In this document: positions 7,818 through 14,903 of the stretch, one piece after another
How positions within the stretch are numbered: the first letter of the stretch is position 1
How the letters are laid out: each line of letters begins with the position of its first letter
Origin: an uncultured Collinsella sp.
GTDB taxonomy: Bacteria > Actinomycetota > Coriobacteriia > Coriobacteriales > Coriobacteriaceae
NCBI GenBank assembly: GCA_902494035.1
Contig: CABURV010000034.1
Coordinates: 1-20,027, forward strand
Reading direction: 5' to 3'
DNA: 20,027 nucleotides
Position numbers and translations under genes: made by a program
The notes under the pieces: generated by a model
Database searches by the model: none
Told to the model about the DNA's origin: nothing
Seen by the model: the letters and a program-made list of their open reading frames with translations, nothing else

Positions 7818-8173
7818 CCGCGGTCTCGTCCTACATCGCCTACGCGCGGGCACTCAACAGGCTGGGTTGGACGCCGGCCGAGTTTGCGGTGGCGGAGTCG
7901 TTTGTCGTGCGCCTGCGCGGCATGCTGGGACGGCGTCCGGTTGCCGCCAACGGCCTGCCGCTCGTCATGGCGTTTCCACGCTGCTCTTCGGTCCATACGT
8001 GTTTTATGGCCTATCCCATCGACATCGCCTTCATCGATGCGCGCGGCTATGTCCTCGTATGCTACGAAAACGTACGTCCCTGGCGTATGTGCTCCTGCCC
8101 CGGCGCCTGGGCCGTACTAGAGCGCCCTTCAATCATTGTTTCGACCCCTGCTCTCCAACGCGTGCCGGCTTAA
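7814..8173 (+). CDS. DUF192 family protein
   Basis: This 119-aa protein fits the DUF192 (PF02643) fold. FVVRLRGMLGRRP corresponds to the family's GLM-R region, VHTCFMAYPIDIAFIDARG to its conserved TFWM-N-IPLDI-FID block, and a C-terminal Trp/Gly segment (CPGAWAVLE) matches AYVLE-like endings. The biochemical role of DUF192 is unknown; members are often exported or sit beside envelope genes. The GTG at 7814 overlaps the preceding TGA by 4 nt and follows GGGGGTGG, so I prefer it. An upstream ATG at 7793 is possible but has a poor RBS. It appears to be the last gene of the Tad operon. I see no convincing terminator in the 97 bases before the tRNA promoter. Confidence 0.78.
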   Translation: MTAVSSYIAYARALNRLGWTPAEFAVAESFVVRLRGMLGRRPVAANGLPLVMAFPRCSSVHTCFMAYPIDIAFIDARGYVLVCYENVRPWRMCSCPGAWAVLERPSIIVSTPALQRVPA

Positions 8174-8270
8174 GGGACTGAGCGAAAAACTTCTTGCTGC
8201 CGGCTGATGCCTCTGACGTGCCGATTTATAGAACCGAGGCTGTGCTCAAAAACTTTTTTAAAATTCTCGG

Positions 8271-8298
8271 TTGACCGGAACGCGTCCTTGGTTATACT
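8271..8298 (+). promoter_or_regulatory. sigma-70-type promoter for tRNA-Phe
   Basis: TTGACC (8271-8276) and TATACT (8293-8298) are separated by 16 bp, about 32 bp upstream of the mature tRNA 5' end. The region just upstream is A/T-rich (AAAACTTTTTTAAAATT at ~8248-8264), resembling an UP element. Confidence 0.8.
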
Positions 8299-8330
8299 AA
8301 TCAAGCCTTGAAACAAGGCACACCTCAAAT

Positions 8331-8403
<73 letters not shown>

Positions 8404-8416
8404 CCTTGAATTGACT

Positions 8417-8446
8417 AGGACCTCTGCAAAGGGGTCCTTTTCTTTT
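8417..8446 (+). terminator. Rho-independent terminator of tRNA-Phe
   Basis: The stem is AGGACC (8417-8422) pairing GGTCCT (8433-8438) with a 10-nt loop, followed by TTTTCTTTT. It lies 13 nt after the tRNA. Confidence 0.85.
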
Positions 8447-8571
8447 ATGCAGCCCCCACATGGAATCGAACCCCGTGAGGGCGCGGAGCTGAGGAAACGC
8501 GATAGCGTTTGCCAGCGCAGCTCGCAAGGCGCGCAAGCGCCGCAGCGGTCCGTCCGCGCAGCGCGCGGACG
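8442..8571 (+). other. hairpin-chain element between tRNA-Phe tail copies
   Basis: Just after the first terminator, GGAATCGAACCCC (8462-8474) is the exact reverse complement of the tRNA-Phe T-arm (8380-8392). Three GC-rich hairpins follow. Hairpin I is AAACGC-GATA-GCGTTT (8495-8510), enclosed by GAGCTG/CAGCTC (8486-8491, 8518-8523). Hairpin II is GGCGC-GCAA-GCGCC (8528-8541). Hairpin III is GTCCGCGC-AGC-GCGCGGAC (8552-8570). The second tail copy follows immediately. GGAATCG at the left end can also pair with CGATTCC at 8572-8578, closing the whole segment. I see no coding sequence. A related segment follows tRNA-Arg at 19680-19765. Confidence 0.8.
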
Positions 8572-8602
8572 CGATTCCCTTCCCCGCCACCTTGAATTGA
8601 CT

Positions 8603-8636
8603 AGGACCTCTGCAAAGGGGTCCTTTTTCTTTTTTT
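8603..8636 (+). terminator. second copy of tRNA-Phe terminator
   Basis: The stem is identical to the first terminator (AGGACC at 8603-8608, GGTCCT at 8619-8624), with a longer T-rich tail. It would stop any transcript that read through the first terminator and the hairpin chain. Confidence 0.75.
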
Positions 8637-8786
8637 GTGGGGTTCCGCGGAAAATGCATCCCATTATTTTGACCCAGAGCGGGATGCGCTTTCCGGCGCT
8701 TACTTCCGACGTGCGTGCACATCTCGTCGCACCATCCCGAGCCCGCCTGTTCCCAGATATTCCTCTCACTTTCGCGTCACTTTACA

Positions 8787-8823
8787 GACCGTTCGGTCGC
8801 CTGTCTGCATGCGCGGGTATACT
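8787..8823 (+). promoter_or_regulatory. candidate promoter with TetR-like operator before GH5-like gene
   Basis: A dyad GACCG-TT-CGGTC (8787-8798) lies 19 bp upstream of a good -10, TATACT (8818-8823). It resembles the ACCG-N2-CGGT operators of many TetR-family repressors (inference) and sits where a -35 would be; no clean -35 is visible. The transcript leader contains a short hairpin, CGGGC-TTA-GCCCG (8856-8868). In the rest of 8637-8786 I see only one inverted pair, GCATCCC/GGGATGC, near 8655-8690. Confidence 0.5.
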
Positions 8824-8890
8824 CAAATCGATAGATATGTCATGCAAGAGCGATGCGGGCTTAGCCCGTATGATTCAAAAGGGGGCAGTG

Positions 8891-9952
8891 ATGGAGAGGA
8901 TACTCGGCGTTAATCTCTCTGGCTGGTTTATTCCCGAGCCTTGGGTGACCCCGTCGCTATACGCGGCGACCGGTGCATCCAACGCGGCCGAGCTGCAGGA
9001 GGCCATGGGCACCGCCGCCTATAACGAGCGCATGCGCCGTCATTACGAGACGTTTGTGAGCGAGGACGATTTCCGTCGCATGGCGCAGATCGGCCTCAAC
9101 GCCGTGCGTCTGCCGGTGCCCTGGTATGCCTTTGGCTCGCAGGAGTCCGATGCGTCCTACATCTCGGTTGTCGACTACATCGACCGTGCAATTGAGTGGG
9201 CTGCCAAGTACAACATCCGCGTGCTGCTCGATCTGGCAACTGTGCCCGGTGGCCAGGGCGATTCCAACGATTCGCCCACCACGCCGGAGGCTGTCGCCGA
9301 GTGGCATTCGTCCACTAACGGCCGCCATGTCGCACTCGACGTGCTCGAGCGCTTGGCCGAGCGTTACGGCGAGGCCGAGAGCCTGCTGGGCATTGAGCTG
9401 CTGGATACGCCGCAGATGAGTGTCCGCAAGAGTCTCTTTGCCATGACGGATGGCATTCCGGCTCACTACCTGCGCAATTTCTATCGCGATGCCTACGAGC
9501 TCGTCCGTTCGTATATGCCCGAGGATAAGATCGTCGTCTTCTCGTCTTCGGGGCATCCCAGCGAGTGGAAGCATTTTATGCGCGGCGCTAAGTACAAGAA
9601 CGTCTACATGGACCTTCACCTGTACCATTACCGCGACGAACATGCGCTCGACATCACGAGCCCCCGCGGGCTGACGACGGCGATTTCGCGCAACAAGCGC
9701 GAGCTTAAAGAGGCGATTTCGACTGGGTTCCCCGTGCTGGTGGGCGAATGGTCGGGCGCGGCGATCTTTGCCAACTCGTCGGTTACGCCCGAGGGCCGCA
9801 ATGCCTACGAGCGCGTGTTTATCGCCAACCAGCTGGCTTCGTTTGCGCCGGCTGCCGGCTGGTTCTTCCAAACGTGGAAGACCGAGAAGCGCATTGCAGC
9901 ATGGGACGCCCGCGCGGCGCTCGGTACGCTCGAGCGCGGCATGATTGAATAG
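8891..9952 (+). CDS. GH5-like (exo-1,3-glucanase-type) protein lacking the acid/base Glu
   Basis: This 353-aa TIM-barrel protein resembles cellulase-family GH5, closest in motif style to exo-beta-1,3-glucanases. GVNLSGWFIPEPWVTPSLY lies at residues 6-24, LNAVRLPVPWYAF at 69-81, DLHLYHY at 241-247, and VLVGEWS with nucleophile-position Glu286 at 282-288. At the general acid/base site, where the family reads ELLNEP, this protein reads ELLDTP (169-174), so the catalytic Glu is Thr173. The nearby DLHGAPG-type motif reads DLATVPG and loses its His. There is no signal peptide, so it is predicted cytoplasmic. The ATG at 8891 follows AAAAGGGGGC. The frame is open back into the tRNA repeat, but that part is non-coding in character. 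It ends 6 nt before rsmI. It is likely a pseudoenzyme or a hydrolase with altered chemistry. Confidence 0.82.
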   Translation: MERILGVNLSGWFIPEPWVTPSLYAATGASNAAELQEAMGTAAYNERMRRHYETFVSEDDFRRMAQIGLNAVRLPVPWYAFGSQESDASYISVVDYIDRAIEWAAKYNIRVLLDLATVPGGQGDSNDSPTTPEAVAEWHSSTNGRHVALDVLERLAERYGEAESLLGIELLDTPQMSVRKSLFAMTDGIPAHYLRNFYRDAYELVRSYMPEDKIVVFSSSGHPSEWKHFMRGAKYKNVYMDLHLYHYRDEHALDITSPRGLTTAISRNKRELKEAISTGFPVLVGEWSGAAIFANSSVTPEGRNAYERVFIANQLASFAPAAGWFFQTWKTEKRIAAWDARAALGTLERGMIE

Positions 9953-9958
9953 GTTGAT

Positions 9959-10837
9959 ATGACGCAAAACAGCGCCCATACGGGCAAACTCTATGTGGTC
10001 GGCACGCCCATCGGCAACCTGGGCGACCTGTCTCCGCGCGTTGGCGAGGCGTTTGCCGCCGCCGATGCCATCTGCTGCGAAGACACGCGTGTGACGTCAA
10101 AGCTGCTGATGCACCTGGGCATTTCCAAGCCACTTGTCCGTTGCGACGAGAATGTGATCGCCAGCCGCGCCGCCGGCCTGGTCGACCGTCTGCTGGCGGG
10201 GGAGACCCTCGCCTTTGCCTCGGATGCCGGCATGCCGAGCGTGTCCGATCCCGGCCAGGCGCTGGTCGAGGCGGCGCGTGAGGCCGATGTGCCCGTCGAA
10301 GTTATTCCCGGGCCCTCTGCTTGCGTCACGGCACTCGTTTCGTCCGGCATTCCCTGCGAGCATTTTTTCTTCGAGGGTTTTTTGGGCCGAAAGCACGGCG
10401 ACCGTGTGCGCCGTTTGCAGCGCCTTGCCGTGGTGCCCGGCGCGCTCATCTTCTACGAGTCTCCACATCGCATCGTGGCGACGCTCGAGGCCGTGGCGGA
10501 GGTCTTTCCCCAGCGTGAGGTTGCCGTCTGCCGCGAACTCACCAAGCTGCACGAGGAGGTCTTGCGCGGGCCCGCTGCCCAGCTTGCCGAGGAGCTGCGT
10601 GCTCGCGGCGAGGTAAAGGGCGAGATTGCGCTGGTCATCGCGCCGCCGAGCGAGGACGAAGAGGCCGGTATCGCGCCGGTTGGCGCAGCGGCAGTAGATC
10701 CCGATGAGGCCCTGCGCGCGGATATCCGCGCCGCGCTCGAGGAGGGGGAGCCCGCCTCTGCGGTGGCCAAGCGCCTGTCTCAGAAGTATTCGCGCCGCAA
10801 GCGCGATGTCTATGCCATGGTGCTCGATATGCAATAG
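9959..10837 (+). CDS. rsmI: 16S rRNA (cytidine-1402-2'-O)-methyltransferase RsmI
   Basis: RsmI methylates the 2'-OH of C1402 in the 16S rRNA P-site decoding region, using SAM. The 292-aa sequence has the tetrapyrrole-methylase-like hallmarks in order: VGTPIGNLGDLS (residues 14-25), CCEDTRVT (39-46), SDAGMPSVSDPG (88-99), IPGPSA (116-121), and FEGFLGRK (138-145). It also has the short C-terminal helical domain of bacterial RsmI. Length is normal. The ATG is 6 nt after the GH5-like stop with no clear RBS, so it may rely on coupling. The next gene, metG, has its own leader. Confidence 0.95.
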   Translation: MTQNSAHTGKLYVVGTPIGNLGDLSPRVGEAFAAADAICCEDTRVTSKLLMHLGISKPLVRCDENVIASRAAGLVDRLLAGETLAFASDAGMPSVSDPGQALVEAAREADVPVEVIPGPSACVTALVSSGIPCEHFFFEGFLGRKHGDRVRRLQRLAVVPGALIFYESPHRIVATLEAVAEVFPQREVAVCRELTKLHEEVLRGPAAQLAEELRARGEVKGEIALVIAPPSEDEEAGIAPVGAAAVDPDEALRADIRAALEEGEPASAVAKRLSQKYSRRKRDVYAMVLDMQ

Positions 10838-10906
10838 ATGGAGGATATCCAGCCCTTGCGCTAGAATCATCCTCTGTATGCAACGTTTTTCTGGAGGACA
10901 AACCCC

Positions 10907-12508
10907 ATGGATCAAAGCAAGCCTTCGTTCTTTATCACGACGCCCATCTACTACGTCAACGCCGATCCGCACCTGGGCACGGCTTATTCCACCATCATCG
11001 CCGATGTTCAGGCTCGCTATCGCCGCTCCGCCGGCTATAACGTCAAGTTCCTGACCGGCATGGACGAGCACGGCGAGAAGGTCGCCGAGGCCGCAGCCAA
11101 GCACAACATGACGCCGCAGGAGTGGACCGACAGCCAGGCCCCGCACTTCAAGGAGCTTTGGAACAAACTCGAGATCTCCAACGACGACTTCATCCGCACC
11201 ACCGAGCCGCGCCAGCATCATGCCGTGCAGTACCTGTGGGAGCGCATGAAGGAGTCCGGCTACCTGTATAAGGGCAGCTACGACGGTTGGTATTGCGTGC
11301 CTGACGAGACCTACTTCACCGACACGCAGGTCCAGAAGGGTGACGAGGAGTACGGCAGCGTCGGCCAGCACCTGTGCCCCGACTGCCACCGTCCGCTCGA
11401 GCGCGTGCAGGAGGAGTCCTACTTCTTTAAGCTTTCCGCTTTCCAGGACAAGCTGCTCAAGCTCTATGACGAGCACCCCGACTTTGTCGAGCCCGCGTTC
11501 CGTATGAACGAGGTGCGCAGCTTTGTCGAGGGCGGCCTCAACGACCTTTCCGTGAGCCGTACGAGCTTTGATTGGGGCATTCAGGTTCCGTTTGACGAGG
11601 GCCACGTGACCTATGTGTGGTTCGACGCGCTGCTCAACTATATGACGGCTGTCGGCTACGGTGTCGATACCGACGAGGCCCGTGCCGAGCTGGCCTATCG
11701 CTGGCCCGCGCAGTTCCACATCGTGGGCAAGGACATCATCCGTTTCCACTGCGTCATTTGGCCGGCCATGCTCATGGCCATTGGCGAGGCCCTGCCCGAG
11801 CACGTCTTTGCCCATGGCTTCCTGACCGTGCGCAATGCCGAGACCGGTAAGGCCGAGAAGATGTCCAAGAGCCGTGGCAACGCCATCGCCCCGCAGGATG
11901 TCATCGATATGCTGGGCGTCGAGGGCTATCGTTATTACTTTATGACCGATGTGGTCCCCGGTACCGACGGCGCCATCAGCTTCGACCGCATGGAGCAGGT
12001 CTACAACGCCGATTTGGCCAACAGCTGGGGCAACCTCATTTCGCGCTCGCTCAACATGAGCGGCAAGTATTTTGACGGTTGCGCGCCCGCCAAGCCCGCA
12101 TCGTTCGATGCGTTCGACAACCCGCTGGCAAAGATCGCCGATGGTCTGGTCGAGCGCTACATGGCCAAGATGGACGTGCTCGATTACGGTGGAGCCAAGG
12201 ACGAGGTCATGGAGCTCATCCACGCCGCCAACCACTACATCGAGGACTCCGAGCCTTGGGCACTTGCCAAGGACGAGGCCAAGGCTGACGAGCTGGCGTT
12301 TGTGATCTACAACCTGCTCGAGGCCATCCGCATTGCCGCTCACCTGCTGATGCCGCTCATGCCCCAGACTTCTGCCGAGGCTCTGCGCCGCCTGTCCTGC
12401 GAGGACGAGGCCGCGAGCGACGACCTCAAGGGCATTTGCGCTTGGGGCCTGCTTGCTGGTGGTCAGCCCGTCGAGAAGGGCGATCCGCTGTTCCCGCGTC
12501 TGGCGTAG
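10907..12508 (+). CDS. metG: methionyl-tRNA synthetase
   Basis: MetRS is a class I synthetase that charges tRNA-Met for initiation and elongation. Visible are the HIGH-type motif HLGT at residues 22-25, an insertion with Cys130 and CPDC at 157-160 (possible metal ligands in the CP domain), and KMSKS at 318-322. The helical anticodon-binding domain fills the C-terminal third. At 533 aa it lacks the C-terminal EMAP/Trbp111-like dimerisation domain of the ~670-aa E. coli enzyme, which is common in actinobacteria. The RBS TGGAGG lies ~8 nt before the ATG. A possible -10 (TAGAAT, 10862-10867) has no clear -35. A strong terminator follows. Confidence 0.97.
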   Translation: MDQSKPSFFITTPIYYVNADPHLGTAYSTIIADVQARYRRSAGYNVKFLTGMDEHGEKVAEAAAKHNMTPQEWTDSQAPHFKELWNKLEISNDDFIRTTEPRQHHAVQYLWERMKESGYLYKGSYDGWYCVPDETYFTDTQVQKGDEEYGSVGQHLCPDCHRPLERVQEESYFFKLSAFQDKLLKLYDEHPDFVEPAFRMNEVRSFVEGGLNDLSVSRTSFDWGIQVPFDEGHVTYVWFDALLNYMTAVGYGVDTDEARAELAYRWPAQFHIVGKDIIRFHCVIWPAMLMAIGEALPEHVFAHGFLTVRNAETGKAEKMSKSRGNAIAPQDVIDMLGVEGYRYYFMTDVVPGTDGAISFDRMEQVYNADLANSWGNLISRSLNMSGKYFDGCAPAKPASFDAFDNPLAKIADGLVERYMAKMDVLDYGGAKDEVMELIHAANHYIEDSEPWALAKDEAKADELAFVIYNLLEAIRIAAHLLMPLMPQTSAEALRRLSCEDEAASDDLKGICAWGLLAGGQPVEKGDPLFPRLA

Positions 12509-12550
12509 TGACCGCGCGAGCGCCATATCGGCAATTTGCTGTTTAGCTGT

Positions 12551-12586
12551 AAGGGCATGGCCGCCACGGTCCATGCCCTTTTGTTT
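12551..12586 (+). terminator. Rho-independent terminator of metG
   Basis: AAGGGCATGG (12551-12560) pairs with CCATGCCCTT (12571-12580). The inner bases CCG/CGG extend the stem, and TTTTGTTT ends the site. It separates metG from rsmA-tatD. Confidence 0.85.
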
Positions 12587-12618
12587 CAAGACGCCGCCAT
12601 CATGCTAAGGAGGCAACC

Positions 12619-13479
12619 ATGACAACTTCGCCTTTGGCAAACCCCACGGCCACCAGGGAGCTGCTAGAGGAGTTTGGCCTTGCGACTAAGCATCGCCTGG
12701 GCCAGAACTTTCTAATCGACAATCATGTGATCGAGCGTATCTGCGAGCTTGCCGAGCTTGCAGGTGACGAGCGCGTACTCGAGGTGGGTCCGGGTTGCGG
12801 CACGTTGACACTTGCGTTGCTGCAGGAGGCGGCGTGCGTTACGTCGATCGAGGCCGATCCCGAGCTTGAGCCGGTGCTTGACGCCCACGCCGCCGACTAT
12901 GCCAACTTCCGCTTTATCATGGGCGATGCGCTCAAGGTGGGCCCGGAGCAGATTGAGCAGGTTGCGGGCGGTACGCCGACGGTGTTTGTCGCGAATCTGC
13001 CCTACAACGTGGCGGCGACGATCATCCTTCAGTTCTTCCAGACGATGCCCGCGCTTAAGCGCGCTGTCGTCATGGTTCAAAAGGAGGTTGCCGATCGCAT
13101 TGCCGCAACGCCCGGTAACAAGACCTATGGCGGCTACACGGCAAAACTCGGCCTGTACGCGCAGGTGACGGGTCGCTTTGAGGTGCCGCCGCGTTGCTTT
13201 ATGCCGGCGCCGCACGTGGACTCGGCCGTCGCGCGTATCGACCGTGTTGACGGCGTGGTGCCCGAGGGGCTCGATCGCGAATTTGTGGCCCGCGTGATTG
13301 ATGCTGCATTTGCTCAGCGTCGCAAGACCATCCGCAATTCCATGAGCGCCAACGGCTTTGCCAAGGACGTGCTCGATGCTGCCTTTGAGGCTTGCGGTAT
13401 TGCACCCACCACGCGCGCCGAGACGCTTGATGTTGCTGACTTTGTCCGTCTGGCCCAGGAGCTAATCCATGATGCCTAA
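12619..13479 (+). CDS. rsmA: 16S rRNA (adenine-1518/1519-N6)-dimethyltransferase RsmA/KsgA
   Basis: RsmA dimethylates A1518 and A1519 of the helix-45 loop late in 30S assembly. The 286-aa protein has GQNFLIDN (residues 28-35), the SAM motif VGPGCGTLT (56-64), the acidic ribose-binding region SIEAD (76-80), and the catalytic NLPYN (126-130). It also has the C-terminal helical domain with AFAQRRKTIRNSM. Length is typical. The RBS AAGGAGG lies 6 nt before the ATG. The last 11 nt overlap the TatD-type gene. No promoter is evident in the short gap after the metG terminator. Confidence 0.97.
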   Translation: MTTSPLANPTATRELLEEFGLATKHRLGQNFLIDNHVIERICELAELAGDERVLEVGPGCGTLTLALLQEAACVTSIEADPELEPVLDAHAADYANFRFIMGDALKVGPEQIEQVAGGTPTVFVANLPYNVAATIILQFFQTMPALKRAVVMVQKEVADRIAATPGNKTYGGYTAKLGLYAQVTGRFEVPPRCFMPAPHVDSAVARIDRVDGVVPEGLDREFVARVIDAAFAQRRKTIRNSMSANGFAKDVLDAAFEACGIAPTTRAETLDVADFVRLAQELIHDA

Positions 13480-14386
13480 TGCCGAACGTGTGACGTTTAC
13501 CAAGAAAAAGAAGACGGTTGCTTGTCCCGTGCCCTTGGCACCGCTTGCCGACACGCATGCGCATCTGCTTTCGTTCTGGGGCAAGGATGTGCCTGAGACG
13601 CTCGTGCGTGCCAAGGCGGCGGGCGTCGACCTGTTGGTGACGATGTTCGACCCCATCGCTGATAAACGCAGCGTGACGGACTATAGCGACTGGCTGACGC
13701 GCGAGATTCTGCCGATGCAGGATATCCCGCAGATCAAGTATCTTGCCGGCGTGCATCCGTATGGCGCGCCGGACTATGCCGACGACGTTCACGCACAGGT
13801 CGTTGCCGCACTCGATGACCCCTTATGCGCCGGTATTGGCGAAATCGGCCTGGACTACCACATGGACTATGACGACGATATCGCGCCGGCACCCCATAAC
13901 GTGCAGATTGACTGCATGGCGCGCCAGCTCGAGCTTGCCGTGTGCCGTAACGTGCCGGTGGAGCTGCATCTGCGTCACGAGGACACGGACCAGGAGCGAA
14001 CCTCGCACGCGGACGCCTACAACGTGCTTCGTGAGGTGGGCGTGCCCCAGGCCGGTTGTGTGCTGCACTGCTTTGGCGAGGACCGCGCCACGATGGAGTG
14101 CTTTGTGGAGCTGGGCTGCTATATCGCCTATGGCGGTGCGGCCACCTTTAAGCGCAACGACGACGTGCGCGAGGCATTTGCGGCAACCCCACTCGATCGA
14201 ATTTTGTTCGAGACGGATTGCCCGTATATGGCTCCGGAGCCCATTCGCGGTCTTGAATGCGAGCCCGCAATGATCTCCATTACGGCAAACGCGCTGGTTA
14301 ACGACCGTGTCGATCGCACTGGTGAGGACGCCGAAACAATCGCGCAAGCCGCTTGGGAGAATGCCTGCAAACTTTTTCAAAAATAG
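13469..14386 (+). CDS. tatD: TatD-family metal-dependent hydrolase
   Basis: This TIM-barrel metal hydrolase of the TatD DNase family is proposed to have 3'-5' exonuclease or repair activity. Metal-ligand motifs are DTHAHL (residues 28-33), GEIGLDYH (124-131, Glu125), ELHLRH (165-170), LHCFGE (199-204), and FETDCPYMAPEP (247-258, Asp250). At 305 aa it is ~40 residues longer than most TatD proteins. The extra length is in a Lys-rich N-terminal extension (TKKKK) and an acidic insertion after GLDYH (DYDDD). The start overlaps rsmA by 11 nt, and GGAG lies 8 nt before it. The adjacent ATG at 13472 is equally usable. Its placement next to rsmA and metG matches a common bacterial arrangement. Confidence 0.92.
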   Translation: MMPNAERVTFTKKKKTVACPVPLAPLADTHAHLLSFWGKDVPETLVRAKAAGVDLLVTMFDPIADKRSVTDYSDWLTREILPMQDIPQIKYLAGVHPYGAPDYADDVHAQVVAALDDPLCAGIGEIGLDYHMDYDDDIAPAPHNVQIDCMARQLELAVCRNVPVELHLRHEDTDQERTSHADAYNVLREVGVPQAGCVLHCFGEDRATMECFVELGCYIAYGGAATFKRNDDVREAFAATPLDRILFETDCPYMAPEPIRGLECEPAMISITANALVNDRVDRTGEDAETIAQAAWENACKLFQK

Positions 14387-14389
14387 TTC

Positions 14390-14418
14390 TTGCGTTCGTG
14401 GTGGCGCTCCGTTATTCT
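14390..14418 (+). promoter_or_regulatory. sigma-70-type promoter for tRNA-Leu
   Basis: TTGCGT (14390-14395), a 17-bp spacer and TATTCT (14413-14418) lie ~11 bp upstream of the mature tRNA 5' end. Confidence 0.6.
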
Positions 14419-14429
14419 AATTCCTGCAC

Positions 14430-14516
14430 GCGGGCGTGGCGGAATTGGCAGACGCGTACGGTTCAGGTCCGTATGGGGGCAACCCCATGAAGGTTCAAGT
14501 CCTTTCGCCCGCACCA
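14430..14516 (+). tRNA. tRNA-Leu(CAG)
   Basis: Acceptor GCGGGCG (14430-14436) pairs perfectly with CGCCCGC (14506-14512). The anticodon loop TTCAGGT gives anticodon CAG at 14464-14466. The long variable arm (ATGGGGGCAACCCCAT) marks a class II tRNA. T-loop TTCAAGT and an encoded CCA (14514-14516) are present. Unlike tRNA-Phe and tRNA-Arg in this window, it has no tail duplication downstream. Confidence 0.97.
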
Positions 14517-14527
14517 TTGAATGAAAG

Positions 14528-14553
14528 AGCTCCCAGCAATGGGAGCTTTTTTG
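14528..14553 (+). terminator. Rho-independent terminator of tRNA-Leu
   Basis: AGCTCCCA (14528-14535), loop GCAA, TGGGAGCT (14540-14547), then TTTTTG. Confidence 0.9.
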
Positions 14554-14607
14554 TTATGGGCCGTTTTGGCAGATTTGACATATCGATTTCGCGCGGTAGA
14601 TGTCCCT

Positions 14608-14826
14608 GTGGTCAAAAAGTGGTAAAGATGAGTACTGACATGAAAATAGAGACATTTCATGAAGCCATTTTTGCTCATTTTGCGCAACAGATGTACGCTA
14701 ATTTGGCTCAACCTTGAGACAAAATGAAGTAATTTCGATAGACCTCGGGTTCAACGAGGCGATTTTGACCCAAATACGCTGTTACTAAACTGGTAACAGT
14801 ACTCATATTTGGCCTTTTTTGACCAC
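14608..14826. repeat. 219-bp MITE-like element with 30-bp terminal inverted repeats
   Basis: The left arm 14608-14637 (starting GTGGTCAAAAA, ending ATGAGTACTG) matches the reverse complement of 14797-14826 at 25 of 30 positions by my count. The interior is AT-rich relative to the window and contains nested inverted pairs: CATGAAA/TTTCATG, TCATTTTG/CAAAATGA, CCTCG/CGAGG, and CTGTTAC/GTAACAG (14779-14785, 14793-14799) inside CCAAATA/TATTTGG (14770-14776, 14806-14812) followed by CC and six T. I find no open frame of note and no clear target-site duplication. It fills most of the gene-free stretch 14554-14903. The last hairpin could terminate plus-strand transcripts. Confidence 0.7.
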
Positions 14827-14903
14827 GGGTCCTCTTGTTGATGTCACGTCGTTGCTTCGTACGGGTATCCTAATGCCAACGTGTGCCTATCAGAGGAGAG
14901 ACC

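Noticed and set aside
8572..8627. A second tRNA-Phe gene
   Set aside because: Only the 3' half is present; the D-arm, anticodon arm and 5' acceptor strand are missing.
8411..8890. N-terminal extension of the GH5-like protein into the tRNA-Phe tail repeat
   Set aside because: The extension translates tRNA, terminator and hairpin sequence. The ATG at 8891 has the RBS and matches the family N-terminus.
10097..12589. Very long open frame (830 codons) on the minus strand across rsmI and metG
   Set aside because: It is antisense to two unmistakable genes. In GC-rich DNA with biased third positions the opposite strand is often stop-free; its product is low-complexity Gly/Val/His/Leu-rich with no motif.
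14436..14717. 93-codon plus-strand frame starting within tRNA-Leu
   Set aside because: It runs through the tRNA, its terminator and the left half of the MITE-like element, so it is not a gene.
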